From the NCBI RefSeq assembly GCF_000577275.2, contig NZ_CBYB010000026.1:1-13772 (forward strand): a stretch of 13,772 nt of DNA. Reading direction: 5' to 3'. Below the pieces are notes generated by a model. The model saw only the letters and a program-made list of their open reading frames with translations, was not told the DNA's origin and did not search any database. The stretch comes from Rhizobium favelukesii. Lineage in GTDB: Bacteria > Pseudomonadota > Alphaproteobacteria > Rhizobiales > Rhizobiaceae. Position 1 is the stretch's first letter. Every line of letters begins with the position of its first letter. Positions 6,473-13,772 of the stretch are shown here, in pieces. The translations under genes were made by a program, and so were the position numbers.

Positions 6473-6520
6473 ATCGATGCGGTGGATGTTTGTTATTCCT
6501 ACTATCGATTTTACCGATCT
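6473..6520 (+). promoter_or_regulatory. nod box (NodD binding site) upstream of nodM
   Basis: The 48-bp site can be aligned without gaps to the nod box consensus. The 5' half has ATCGATGCGGTGGATG, and the 3' end has TATCGATTTTACCGATCT, close to the conserved AATCGATTTTACCAATCT. Both NodD half-sites are present: ATC-N9-GAT at 6473-6487 and ATT-N9-GAT with one change in the second half. The middle of the box (ATTCCTAC against ATCNAAAC) is the most divergent part. Its end is 99 bp before the nodM ATG, allowing the usual transcription start some 25-30 bp downstream. It should drive nodM-nolF-nolG-nodN in response to NodD and flavonoids. Confidence 0.92.
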
Positions 6521-6619
6521 TGCCGGATGCTATTAGAAGATCCTGAATGAAGGCGCGCAGGCGGGTCCGTCCTCGTGATTACTGCGTCGGCTGGGTGCCG
6601 GGACGAAGTCGGAGGGAAC

Positions 6620-8446
6620 ATGTGCGGGATTGTGGGTATCGTCGGGCAGCAGCCGGTCTCGGAGCGGCTGGTTGATGCGTTGAAGCGCCTGGAATACCGG
6701 GGATACGATTCGGCCGGCGTTGCGACGATCATCGACGGTGCCTTGCATCGCCGGCGCGCCGAGGGCAAGCTCGTCAATCTCGAGGCGAGACTGAAGGAAG
6801 AGCCGCTGAGCGCCACCATCGGGATCGCCCACACCCGCTGGGCGACCCATGGAGCGCCCAGCGAACGCAATGCCCATCCGCATTTTACTGATGGCGTCGC
6901 CGTCGTTCACAACGGCATCATCGAGAATTTTGCCGAGTTGAAGGACGAGCTTTCGGAGTCGGGTGCCGAATTCCAGACGGAGACCGATACCGAGGTCGTC
7001 GCCCAGCTCCTGGCGAGATTTCGCCGCGACGGCCTGGGACGGCGCGAGGCGATGCATGCGATGCTGAAGCGGGTGAGGGGCGCCTATGCACTCGCTATTC
7101 TTTTCGAAGACGATCCATCGACGATCATGGCGGCCCGCAACGGCCCGCCGCTGGCGATCGGTCATGGCAACGGCGAGATGTTCCTCGGCTCCGATGCCAT
7201 CGCCCTGGCGCCCTTCACCAATGAAATCACCTATCTGATCGACGGCGACTGGGCGGTGATCGGCAAGACCGGGGTCCATATCTTCGACATGGACGGCAAC
7301 TTCGTCACGCGGCCGCGCCAGGTGTCCACGGCCGCCGCCTTTATGGTCGACAAGGGCGATCATCGCCATTTCATGGAGAAGGAAATATACGAGCAGCCGG
7401 AGGTCATCTCCCATACGCTCAGCCATTATATCAACTTCATCGATAATCAGGTGCTGCCGGTTTCCCACGATATCGACTTCGCCAAGGTGCCAAGCCTGGC
7501 GATCTCCGCTTGCGGCACGGCTTACTTGGCCGGGCTGATCGGCAAATACTGGTTCGAGCGCTATGCCCGACTGCCGGTCGAGATCGATGTCGCTTCCGAG
7601 TTCCGCTACCGCGAAATCCCGCTGTCTCCGCAGTCGGCGGCGCTCTTCATCTCGCAGTCGGGCGAGACCGCCGACACGCTCGCATCGCTCCGATATTGCA
7701 AGGAACAGGGCCTGAAGATCGGCGCTGTCGTCAACGCCTGCGAGTCGACCATTGCCCGGGAGGCCGATGCCGTCTTCCCGATCCTCGCTGGCCCGGAGAT
7801 CGGCGTTGCCTCTACCAAGGCCTTCACCTGCCAGCTTGCTGTTCTCGCTGCGCTCGCCATCGGCGCAGGCAAGGCGCGCGGCACAGTCACCGATGATCAG
7901 GAGCAGGCGCTGGTGAAGAGCTTGACCGGGATGCCGCGCATCATGAGACAGGTGCTGAAGAGCATCAAGCCGAAGATCGAGCTCCTGTCGCGGGAACTGT
8001 CGATATGCCGTGACGTGCTCTATCTCGGCCGCGGCACGAGTTTTCCCTTAGCGATGGAGGGCGCGCTGAAGCTCAAGGAGATTTCCTATATCCACGCCGG
8101 AGGCTATGCGGCTGGTGAATTGAAGCACGGTCCGATCGCGCTGATCGATGAAAACATGCCGGTCATCGTCATCGCCCCAAATGATCGGTTCTTCGAAAAG
8201 ACCGTCTCCAACATGCAGGAGGTGGCGGCTCGCGGCGGACGGATCATCCTGATCACCGACGAAAAAGGGGCAGCCGCATCGAAACTCGACACGATGCACA
8301 CGATCGTGCTGCCGAACGTGGACGAGGTCATCGCCCCGATGATCTTTTCCTTGCCGCTGCAGCTTCTCGCTTATCATACGGCGGTCTTCATGGGCACAGA
8401 TGTCGACCAACCGCGCAATCTCGCCAAATCGGTCACCGTCGAATGA
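6620..8446 (+). CDS. nodM: NodM, glutamine-fructose-6-phosphate aminotransferase (symbiotic GlmS)
   Basis: The enzyme makes glucosamine-6-phosphate from fructose-6-phosphate and glutamine, feeding UDP-GlcNAc for the Nod-factor chitin backbone. The start is ATG 6620, with GGAGGG 3 nt before it. It is fixed by MCGIVGIVG, because Cys2 becomes the N-terminal nucleophile after Met removal; an upstream GTG at 6575 would bury it. The glutaminase domain (1-220) shows HTRWATHG and VVHNGIIEN. The two SIS isomerase domains show ISACGTAYLAG, SQSGETADTL, VASTKAFTCQ, LGRGTSFPLAMEGALKLKE, ELKHGP and the C-terminal LAKSVTVE with its lysine. At 608 residues it is full length. One oddity is Gly494 in HAGGYAAGELKHG, where the family almost always has Glu. 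NodM rather than housekeeping GlmS is inferred from the nod box and the following nol/nod genes. Confidence 0.97.
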   Translation: MCGIVGIVGQQPVSERLVDALKRLEYRGYDSAGVATIIDGALHRRRAEGKLVNLEARLKEEPLSATIGIAHTRWATHGAPSERNAHPHFTDGVAVVHNGIIENFAELKDELSESGAEFQTETDTEVVAQLLARFRRDGLGRREAMHAMLKRVRGAYALAILFEDDPSTIMAARNGPPLAIGHGNGEMFLGSDAIALAPFTNEITYLIDGDWAVIGKTGVHIFDMDGNFVTRPRQVSTAAAFMVDKGDHRHFMEKEIYEQPEVISHTLSHYINFIDNQVLPVSHDIDFAKVPSLAISACGTAYLAGLIGKYWFERYARLPVEIDVASEFRYREIPLSPQSAALFISQSGETADTLASLRYCKEQGLKIGAVVNACESTIAREADAVFPILAGPEIGVASTKAFTCQLAVLAALAIGAGKARGTVTDDQEQALVKSLTGMPRIMRQVLKSIKPKIELLSRELSICRDVLYLGRGTSFPLAMEGALKLKEISYIHAGGYAAGELKHGPIALIDENMPVIVIAPNDRFFEKTVSNMQEVAARGGRIILITDEKGAAASKLDTMHTIVLPNVDEVIAPMIFSLPLQLLAYHTAVFMGTDVDQPRNLAKSVTVE

Positions 8447-8523
8447 TTGTGACGCTTTCATAGCTCGCTCGGAAAACACCAACACCTTCGTATTTAGATA
8501 TCAACGCTCGGATGGAGATCCAG

Positions 8524-9627
8524 ATGACGAAAATTGTTCGGTGCAATTTCGGGAAACTCGCGGTCGCCGTAACCATGGCAATCGCCATCCTTACTTCGGC
8601 AGGTCGGGCGATTGCGCAGATTAAACATGGCAGCCCGATCGAGCTTGCTCAAGTCGACATCAGCACCGCCGTCCGGCAGGACATCGTAAACGAAGTTCGT
8701 ATAGCCGGCTCTCTCACGCCCGTTCGACGTTCGACACTGACATCTCGGGTATCCTCGACAATCAGTGAGCTGCCCGTGCAGATCGGAGACGTGGTCAAAG
8801 CCGGCGACCTCCTCGTCCGTTTTGATACGGAAGCTCTCGGATCAGCCGTGACGGCGCGAAAAGCAGAGATGGATGCCCTTAATGCCCAGGTCGAACTCGC
8901 TGAGTCGGTATTTAAGCGAAACACCACGCTGGGTGAACGAGGCGCGGCATCGGAGGCGACGGGGCTTGCAGCGCGGGCCAACGTGCTCAATCTTCGCGCG
9001 CAGCTCAGAGTGAAACAGGCTGAGGTCGCAGATGCCGAACGATCGCTCTCCTATGCGGAATTGCGCGCCGAGTTCGATGGCATCATTGCTGCGCGTCCGG
9101 TGGAACAGGGACAGACCGTGCCGCTGAACACTGAAATGATGACTATTGTCGAGCTCAACCGGATGGAAGTTGACGCCGGGGTTCCCACAAGCCGCATCCC
9201 GCTCGTTCGCCCCAAGCAGCCTGTAGAGCTGACAGTAGAGGGCTTTCCCGGCCGGACATTCCCTGGAGCGGTCGTCCGCATCTCGCCCACCGCGGTCGCC
9301 GGATCCCGTGCCGTGCGGGTATTCATCGCCATCGATAACAACGACGGCCTGTTGCGAGGCGGGATGTTCACCACCGGCATCCTCAAAGTCGACGACCAGA
9401 AGGATGTCATAGCACTTCCGGCGGCCTCGATCCGGTATGACGCAGTTGGGCCTTTCGTTCTCAAGGTGGAACGAGGGGTTTTGCGCAGACAACCTGTCGA
9501 GGTAGGCAGGAGTTGGAGCGACCGGAATCTTGTGCAGGTATCGGGGGTGAACGAGGGCGATGTTATCGTCAGCGCCCCCTTGCCCGATCTGGTCGCCGAT
9601 ACACGGGTGACCATCGAGGGCACCTGA
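8524..9627 (+). CDS. nolF: NolF, RND-type periplasmic membrane fusion protein
   Basis: This is the adaptor subunit of a tripartite RND efflux pump. ATG 8524 was preferred to ATG 8512 because GGAG at 8515-8518 sits 5 nt before it; the protein is then 367 residues. A signal-like N-terminus (positive start, hydrophobic 11-25, AQ near 31-32) is followed by the first lipoyl half (SRVSSTISELPVQIGDVVKAGD) and a coiled-coil hairpin (about 100-165). The second lipoyl half (ELRAEFDGIIAARPVEQGQ) and the beta-barrel and membrane-proximal domains (about 205-365) come after. It follows nodM after 77 bp and precedes nolG by 3 bp, so it belongs to the nod-box operon. The S. meliloti homologue was proposed to take part in export linked to nodulation; the substrate is not established. 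Confidence 0.93.
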   Translation: MTKIVRCNFGKLAVAVTMAIAILTSAGRAIAQIKHGSPIELAQVDISTAVRQDIVNEVRIAGSLTPVRRSTLTSRVSSTISELPVQIGDVVKAGDLLVRFDTEALGSAVTARKAEMDALNAQVELAESVFKRNTTLGERGAASEATGLAARANVLNLRAQLRVKQAEVADAERSLSYAELRAEFDGIIAARPVEQGQTVPLNTEMMTIVELNRMEVDAGVPTSRIPLVRPKQPVELTVEGFPGRTFPGAVVRISPTAVAGSRAVRVFIAIDNNDGLLRGGMFTTGILKVDDQKDVIALPAASIRYDAVGPFVLKVERGVLRRQPVEVGRSWSDRNLVQVSGVNEGDVIVSAPLPDLVADTRVTIEGT

Positions 9628-9630
9628 CGG

Positions 9631-12600
9631 ATGTTTCTTACGCGTATAAGCGTCAACCATCCTGTCTTCGCCACGATGATGATGGTGACTATCCTTGTGC
9701 TTGGCCTGTTTTCATATGGCCGGCTCGGCGTCGACCACTACCCCGAGACCGACCTCCCGATCGTCGTGGTCGCGACCACCTACACCGGAGCGTCGCCGGT
9801 ATCAGTCGAAAGCGAGATCTCACGACCGATTGAATCGGCGCTCAACACCATTGGCGGCATCGACAGCATTACCTCGGAGTCCTACGAAGGACGTTCGGTC
9901 GTCGTGGTCGAGTTCGAACTTGATGTGGACTCACAGGTCGCGGCGCAGGAGGTACGCGACAGGGTTGCGCGGCTGGGAGCGAAATTCCCCGACGGAGTCG
10001 ATACCCCTCAGGTCACGCGCTTCAAACCGGACGGCCAGGCAATTCTCTCTGTCGCAGCATCCTCGTCGATCCGGACGCTGCGCGAAATCACCACGCTTGC
10101 TAATCGCGTGATCACTAATCGCCTGAGCGCCATATCCGGCGTCGGCCAGATTTCACTGGTTGGCGGCAGCGAGCGGCAGGTTCTCGTGGTCGTGGATCCT
10201 GATCGTTTAGAGGCTTATGGGATCGGTGTCTCTACCGTCATGGATGCAATCCGACGCGAGAACCAGGATCGCGCGGCGGGAACGCTCGTATCCGGTATCA
10301 ACCAGCGGATCGTGACGGTCGAGGGCCGCATCGCGGATGCTTCAGGCTTCAACAGCATCATCATCGCTCATAGTGGCGGCTATCCCGTCTACCTCTCGAA
10401 TGTAGCGACGGTTCTCGACACAGGTGGTGAAGTGACCAGTCTTGCAAACTATCAGAGCATGACATCTCTTGGGTTGCAAATCGTCAAGGTCCAGGGCGCG
10501 AACACGGTAGAGGTGGCGTCCGCACTTCGCAGGGAAATCTCTGTGTTGAACGCAGAACTGGCAAAGGAGAACGTCCGGCTCACCATCACACGTGACAATT
10601 CCCGCCCCATAGCCTCTCAGGTTTTCGAAGTTGAGCGAACGCTTATCGAAGGCGGTGTTCTGGCTGTGCTGATCGTGTTCGTGTTTCTGAACTCCTGGCG
10701 ATCCACGGTCATCACCGGCCTCACGCTCCCGATTTCAGTCATCGGCACATTCGCGACCATCTACGCTCTCGGCTTCACGCTGAACATCATGACGCTGATG
10801 GCACTCTCCCTGTCAATCGGTATTCTCATCGACGACGCGATAGTCGTTCGTGAAAACATCACCCGCCATCTCCAGATGGGCAAGGATCATGTCAGGGCGG
10901 CGCTCGATGGCACCAACGAGATTGGCCTTGCCGTGCTGTCGACTACACTTTGCATTGTCGCGGTGTTTCTGCCTGTCGCCTTCATGGGCGGGCTGATTGG
11001 TCGCTTCTTCCTGCAGTTCGGCGTTACTGTCGCCGTGGCCGTGGTAATTTCGCTCTTTGTGTCCTTTACTCTCGATCCGATGCTGTCGAGCGTTTGGTAC
11101 GACCCCCAATCTCAAAAGAGTGCCACGCGAGGTTTCTTCGGTCGGATGATTGAGCGATTCGATCAATGGTTCGAGAGTCTCGCGAGCCGCTATCGCTCTG
11201 TCATTCACTGGTCATTCGACCATCGGAAAACGACGATTGCTGTTGTCGTCGCCATGTTCGTTGCCAGCCTGCTGCTTGTGCCGCGCATCGGTACTGAGTT
11301 TTTGCCGCCAGCCGACCAGGGGGAAGTGAGCATATCGCTCGAAGCCAACGAGGGCGCTTCCCTCGATTATATGGCCGTGAAGGTCGGCCAGGTCGAACGA
11401 GTGCTGCGGGATTTCGATTATGTCTCCTCGACGTATTCCACTATCAATTCAGGCGCAGTGCGCGGCTTCAACCGGGCTATTGTGGCCGTGCAACTTGTGC
11501 CTAGCGATCAACGGAGGCTGACGACAGCGGAAACCATCGATCCCATCCGTCAGCGGCTTGCCACGATCGCAGGCCTGGAGATCTCCGTGGGACAGCCTTC
11601 CGGACTGGGGGGATCGTTAAAGCCGCTGCAACTCTCGGTCCTCGGGGATGGTGACGAGGAGCTGCGACGTATCTCCGATAACATCACCTCAGCGCTCGCG
11701 GCTATCCCAGGCGCGATGGAAATCGAATCTTCGATTGAAAATGTCCAACCAACGCTGGGTGTCCGGGTACGCCGTGAGGCGGCCAGCGATCTGGGCGTGT
11801 CGATCGCAACGATCGGCGATACGCTCAAGCCTCTCGTCGCGGGCGATGCGATATCCGTATGGAACGCTCCCGACGGAGAGCCCCATGATGTAGTGGTGCG
11901 GCTGCCCCCGACCGCCCGGCGGGATGCCGCACAGCTCCGTAATCTCACAATCTCGACCGGCCGTACGGACGACAATGGTAGGCCGATAACCGTCTTGCTG
12001 GATCAGGTCGCCGACGTCGTCGAGAGCACCGCGCCTGATGCGATCACCCGCAAGGATCTGTCCCGGGAGGTTCGCATATCTAGTAGTATTGAAGGAAGAG
12101 CGTTGGGCGACGTTGCGGCCGATCTGAACGCCGCGATCGCAAAGATGGATATTCCATTGGGGTTTCGCATCTCATTCGGCGGTGACGCGGAGAACCTCGC
12201 CGAGGGCACCGCCTATGCATTCCAGTCGCTGGTGCTAGCCGTAATCTTCGTCTACATCATCCTGGCTTCTCAGTTCGGCTCCTTCATCCAGCCAATCGCC
12301 ATCATTATGACATTGCCGCTATCCTTGATAGGCGTCCTGCTTGGCCTTCTGTTTACGGGCTCGACGCTCAACATGTTCTCGATGATCGGCTTCATCATGC
12401 TGATGGGGTTGGTGACCAAGAACGCGATCCTTCTCGTCGACTACTCCAATCTGGGCGTTCGGGAAGGCAAGAGTCTGCGTCAGAGCCTTGCTGATGCCGG
12501 AGCGGTAAGGCTCCGGCCGATCGTAATGACAACCCTCGCCATGATTTTCGGTATGCTCCCGACCGCCTTGGGCTTGGGCGAAGGCGGCGCGCAGCGGGCC

Positions 12601-12852
12601 CCGATGGCCCATGCGGTCATCGGCGGGTTGATATCCTCGACCCTCCTCAGTTTGGTCTTTGTGCCTGTCATACTAACTTACCTCGACGACATGGCCCGGC
12701 GCCTCAAACGCTGGCTGGCTCATCCTACAGAGACGAATGCCGCGGCTCAGCACATCGACTTCGATAAGCATAAAAGTCCTATCAGCGGTGTCGCAAGCGA
12801 TCTTACTGCGACGACACGGATGGGACGTCAGTTCGAGACAGAAAGTAAGTGA
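9631..12852 (+). CDS. nolG: NolG, RND-family inner-membrane efflux permease
   Basis: This proton-driven RND transporter (HAE-1 type, AcrB-like) has 1073 residues, the normal full length with twelve membrane helices and two large periplasmic loops. The N-terminus [19 protein letters not shown] is the first helix. Proton-relay residues are present: Asp401-Asp402 in helix 4 ([16 protein letters not shown]) and Lys930 in helix 10 ([13 protein letters not shown]). A basic, polar tail of about 40 residues follows the last helix. It starts 3 bp after nolF, so translation is coupled, and ends 6 bp before nodN. In S. meliloti this stretch was first described as three genes, nolG, nolH and nolI; here it is one unbroken frame, so a single permease is clear. 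The partner outer-membrane channel (NodT-like) is not in the window. The substrate is unknown; Nod-factor or plant-flavonoid efflux are the usual guesses. Confidence 0.95.
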   Translation: MFLTRISVNHPVFATMMMVTILVLGLFSYGRLGVDHYPETDLPIVVVATTYTGASPVSVESEISRPIESALNTIGGIDSITSESYEGRSVVVVEFELDVDSQVAAQEVRDRVARLGAKFPDGVDTPQVTRFKPDGQAILSVAASSSIRTLREITTLANRVITNRLSAISGVGQISLVGGSERQVLVVVDPDRLEAYGIGVSTVMDAIRRENQDRAAGTLVSGINQRIVTVEGRIADASGFNSIIIAHSGGYPVYLSNVATVLDTGGEVTSLANYQSMTSLGLQIVKVQGANTVEVASALRREISVLNAELAKENVRLTITRDNSRPIASQVFEVERTLIEGGVLAVLIVFVFLNSWRSTVITGLTLPISVIGTFATIYALGFTLNIMTLMALSLSIGILIDDAIVVRENITRHLQMGKDHVRAALDGTNEIGLAVLSTTLCIVAVFLPVAFMGGLIGRFFLQFGVTVAVAVVISLFVSFTLDPMLSSVWYDPQSQKSATRGFFGRMIERFDQWFESLASRYRSVIHWSFDHRKTTIAVVVAMFVASLLLVPRIGTEFLPPADQGEVSISLEANEGASLDYMAVKVGQVERVLRDFDYVSSTYSTINSGAVRGFNRAIVAVQLVPSDQRRLTTAETIDPIRQRLATIAGLEISVGQPSGLGGSLKPLQLSVLGDGDEELRRISDNITSALAAIPGAMEIESSIENVQPTLGVRVRREAASDLGVSIATIGDTLKPLVAGDAISVWNAPDGEPHDVVVRLPPTARRDAAQLRNLTISTGRTDDNGRPITVLLDQVADVVESTAPDAITRKDLSREVRISSSIEGRALGDVAADLNAAIAKMDIPLGFRISFGGDAENLAEGTAYAFQSLVLAVIFVYIILASQFGSFIQPIAIIMTLPLSLIGVLLGLLFTGSTLNMFSMIGFIMLMGLVTKNAILLVDYSNLGVREGKSLRQSLADAGAVRLRPIVMTTLAMIFGMLPTALGLGEGGAQRAPMAHAVIGGLISSTLLSLVFVPVILTYLDDMARRLKRWLAHPTETNAAAQHIDFDKHKSPISGVASDLTATTRMGRQFETESK

Positions 12853-12858
12853 GGTCGC

Positions 12859-13344
12859 ATGCATGAAATTTCTCTCGCAGACGGGCCGAGGCTTGTTGGC
12901 CAGGAACTCGGCACATCCAAATGGATCACCGTCGATCAAACGATGATCAACCTCTTCGCCGATGCGACCCAGGACCATCAATTCATCCACGTGGACCCGG
13001 AGCGCGCAGCGGCCGAAAGCCCGTTCGGCGGCACTGTCGCACATGGATTCCTGACACTTTCGCTTGTGTCGGTGATGAACTTCAGCGGTATGCCGAAAAT
13101 CCGCGAACAGACCATGGGCCTCAATTTTGGCTCCGACCGCGTCCGCTTCATGTCGCCGGTCAAGACCGGCAGCCGTGTGCGTGGTCGCTTCGTGCTGTCG
13201 GATTGCCGCTTTCGCGGCGCCAACATGCTGGTTACCACCTACGAAGTGACGGTCGAGATCGAGAACGAGAATAAGCCTGCACTCACTGCCAATTGGATCG
13301 CTATTGTTCAGTTCGATCCCAAGGACCGGCCCACAGGCGTTTGA
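12859..13344 (+). CDS. nodN: NodN, MaoC-like (hot-dog fold) dehydratase family protein
   Basis: The product has 161 residues, the usual NodN length, and a single MaoC/R-hydratase hot-dog domain covering nearly all of it. The hydratase-type motif is visible as FADATQDHQFIHVDPERA, with Asp39 and His44 as the likely catalytic pair. FGGTVAHGFLTLSLV (56-70) is the conserved central-helix region. TGAGGT overlapping the nolG stop serves as ribosome site, and the ATG lies 6 bp after that stop, so translation is coupled. As the last gene of the nod-box operon its exact reaction is not known. A role in acyl-chain or enoyl-thioester chemistry for Nod factors is an inference from the fold. Family membership is secure. 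Confidence 0.95.
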   Translation: MHEISLADGPRLVGQELGTSKWITVDQTMINLFADATQDHQFIHVDPERAAAESPFGGTVAHGFLTLSLVSVMNFSGMPKIREQTMGLNFGSDRVRFMSPVKTGSRVRGRFVLSDCRFRGANMLVTTYEVTVEIENENKPALTANWIAIVQFDPKDRPTGV

Positions 13345-13665
13345 CATCGCCCGTAGCTTAGTACCCCTCCGGCGAAGAATTCAATTACCACTCTTGCGCT
13401 GTCTGAATCTGGTTGGCCAGCTCGCTCGAAACGATCAACATCGTTTTGGCGATCGTAAAAAGGACTTTCGGTACAGGCAGTCGTGACGCGAGGCCGGGAT
13501 CGGTCGGATTCTCAAGGCCAGCCGCTATTGTTCAGATGATTTGCGGCGCGGCGCGGCCCATCCCGTGCTCGCGAAATAACCGCAGCGCTACACCATTACG
13601 GCTGTTCGAAAGCAGATGCTTATTCTGCCCGAAAAGAACATGCGGAATCAAACCTCCGTGAGCAC
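13345..13665. other. Region downstream of nodN without a recognised complete gene
   Basis: No convincing gene is seen here. A 7-bp inverted repeat (AAACGAT at 13429-13435, ATCGTTT at 13440-13446, 4-nt loop, one further T) could act as a weak terminator of the nod operon, but it is AT-rich and short. Small open frames at 13304-13486 and 13413-13661 give translations I do not recognise. Confidence 0.35.
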
Positions 13666-13772
13666 ATGCCTGCGGCAATGGCGCGCGAAGGCCCTGCGCT
13701 AGCGGAGAGGATCATGCGACGTCTCTCGGACATCGATCTTGTGCTCATCCATGGAGACGCCATCTTCGACCA
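13666..13772 (+). CDS. Unidentified open frame running off the right edge
   Basis: A frame open from 13540 (after TGA at 13537-13539) to the window end has its first ATG at 13666. It reads MPAAMAREGPALAERIM and then RRLSDIDLVLIHGDAIFD. The sequence is compositionally like real protein and has GAG at 13660-13662 as a weak ribosome site. Only about 35 residues are visible, and I do not recognise the family. It could be the start of a gene, or a decayed fragment as elsewhere in the non-coding parts of this window. Confidence 0.3.
   Translation, partial: MPAAMAREGPALAERIMRRLSDIDLVLIHGDAIFD

Noticed and set aside
6533..7468. Long minus-strand ORF (311 codons) opposite nodM
   Set aside because: It is the antisense shadow of a secure GlmS-type gene with all motifs on the plus strand.
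13429..13447. Rho-independent terminator after nodN
   Set aside because: A 7-bp AT-rich stem with only a short T-run is too weak to call with confidence; mentioned only within the downstream region.

Overview
The window reads as part of a symbiotic plasmid or symbiosis island of a nodulating rhizobium (Rhizobium/Sinorhizobium type). The evidence is a complete nod box followed by nodM-nolF-nolG-nodN, the order known from Sinorhizobium meliloti, with a decayed nodD 5' end facing away from the nod box. No species can be assigned from sequence alone.

Layout. (1) 1-1366, minus strand: the 5' part of a group II intron (GTGCG 5' end at 1366) with its reverse transcriptase/maturase gene starting at 964. 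The protein is recognisable up to the YADD motif at 109-98, after which homology stops; the frame stays open to the left edge. (2) 1367-1922: no gene recognised, but a very good NifA-type upstream activator (TGT-N4-T-N5-ACA, 1756-1771) and a near-consensus sigma54 -24/-12 promoter (1855-1871). (3) 1923-5757, plus strand: a three-gene peptide-export operon. It encodes a 60-aa double-glycine-leader precursor with a very hydrophobic 36-residue core, a HlyD-type membrane fusion protein, and a C39-peptidase ABC transporter with all catalytic motifs intact. A hairpin follows the precursor gene and may attenuate transcription into the transporter genes. (4) 5758-6472: no intact gene; a 59-bp nodD start remnant lies at 6395-6453. 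(5) 6473-13344, plus strand: nod box, nodM (glucosamine-6-phosphate synthase), nolF/nolG (RND-type membrane fusion protein and permease) and nodN (MaoC-like). (6) 13345-13772: no complete gene; an unidentified open frame runs off the right edge.

How it fits together. Two symbiosis-stage regulons sit side by side. The nod-box operon should respond to NodD plus plant flavonoids early in infection, with NodM supplying glucosamine-6-phosphate for Nod-factor backbone synthesis and NolFG forming an envelope efflux pair. The peptide operon carries signals for NifA/sigma54, so its likely time of expression is late, in low-oxygen nodules. A NifA-controlled, C39-processed and secreted hydrophobic peptide (bacteriocin-like or a nodule signal) is the most interesting content. 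I know of no described system matching it, but novelty could not be checked here. No immunity gene and no outer-membrane channel gene are visible in the window.
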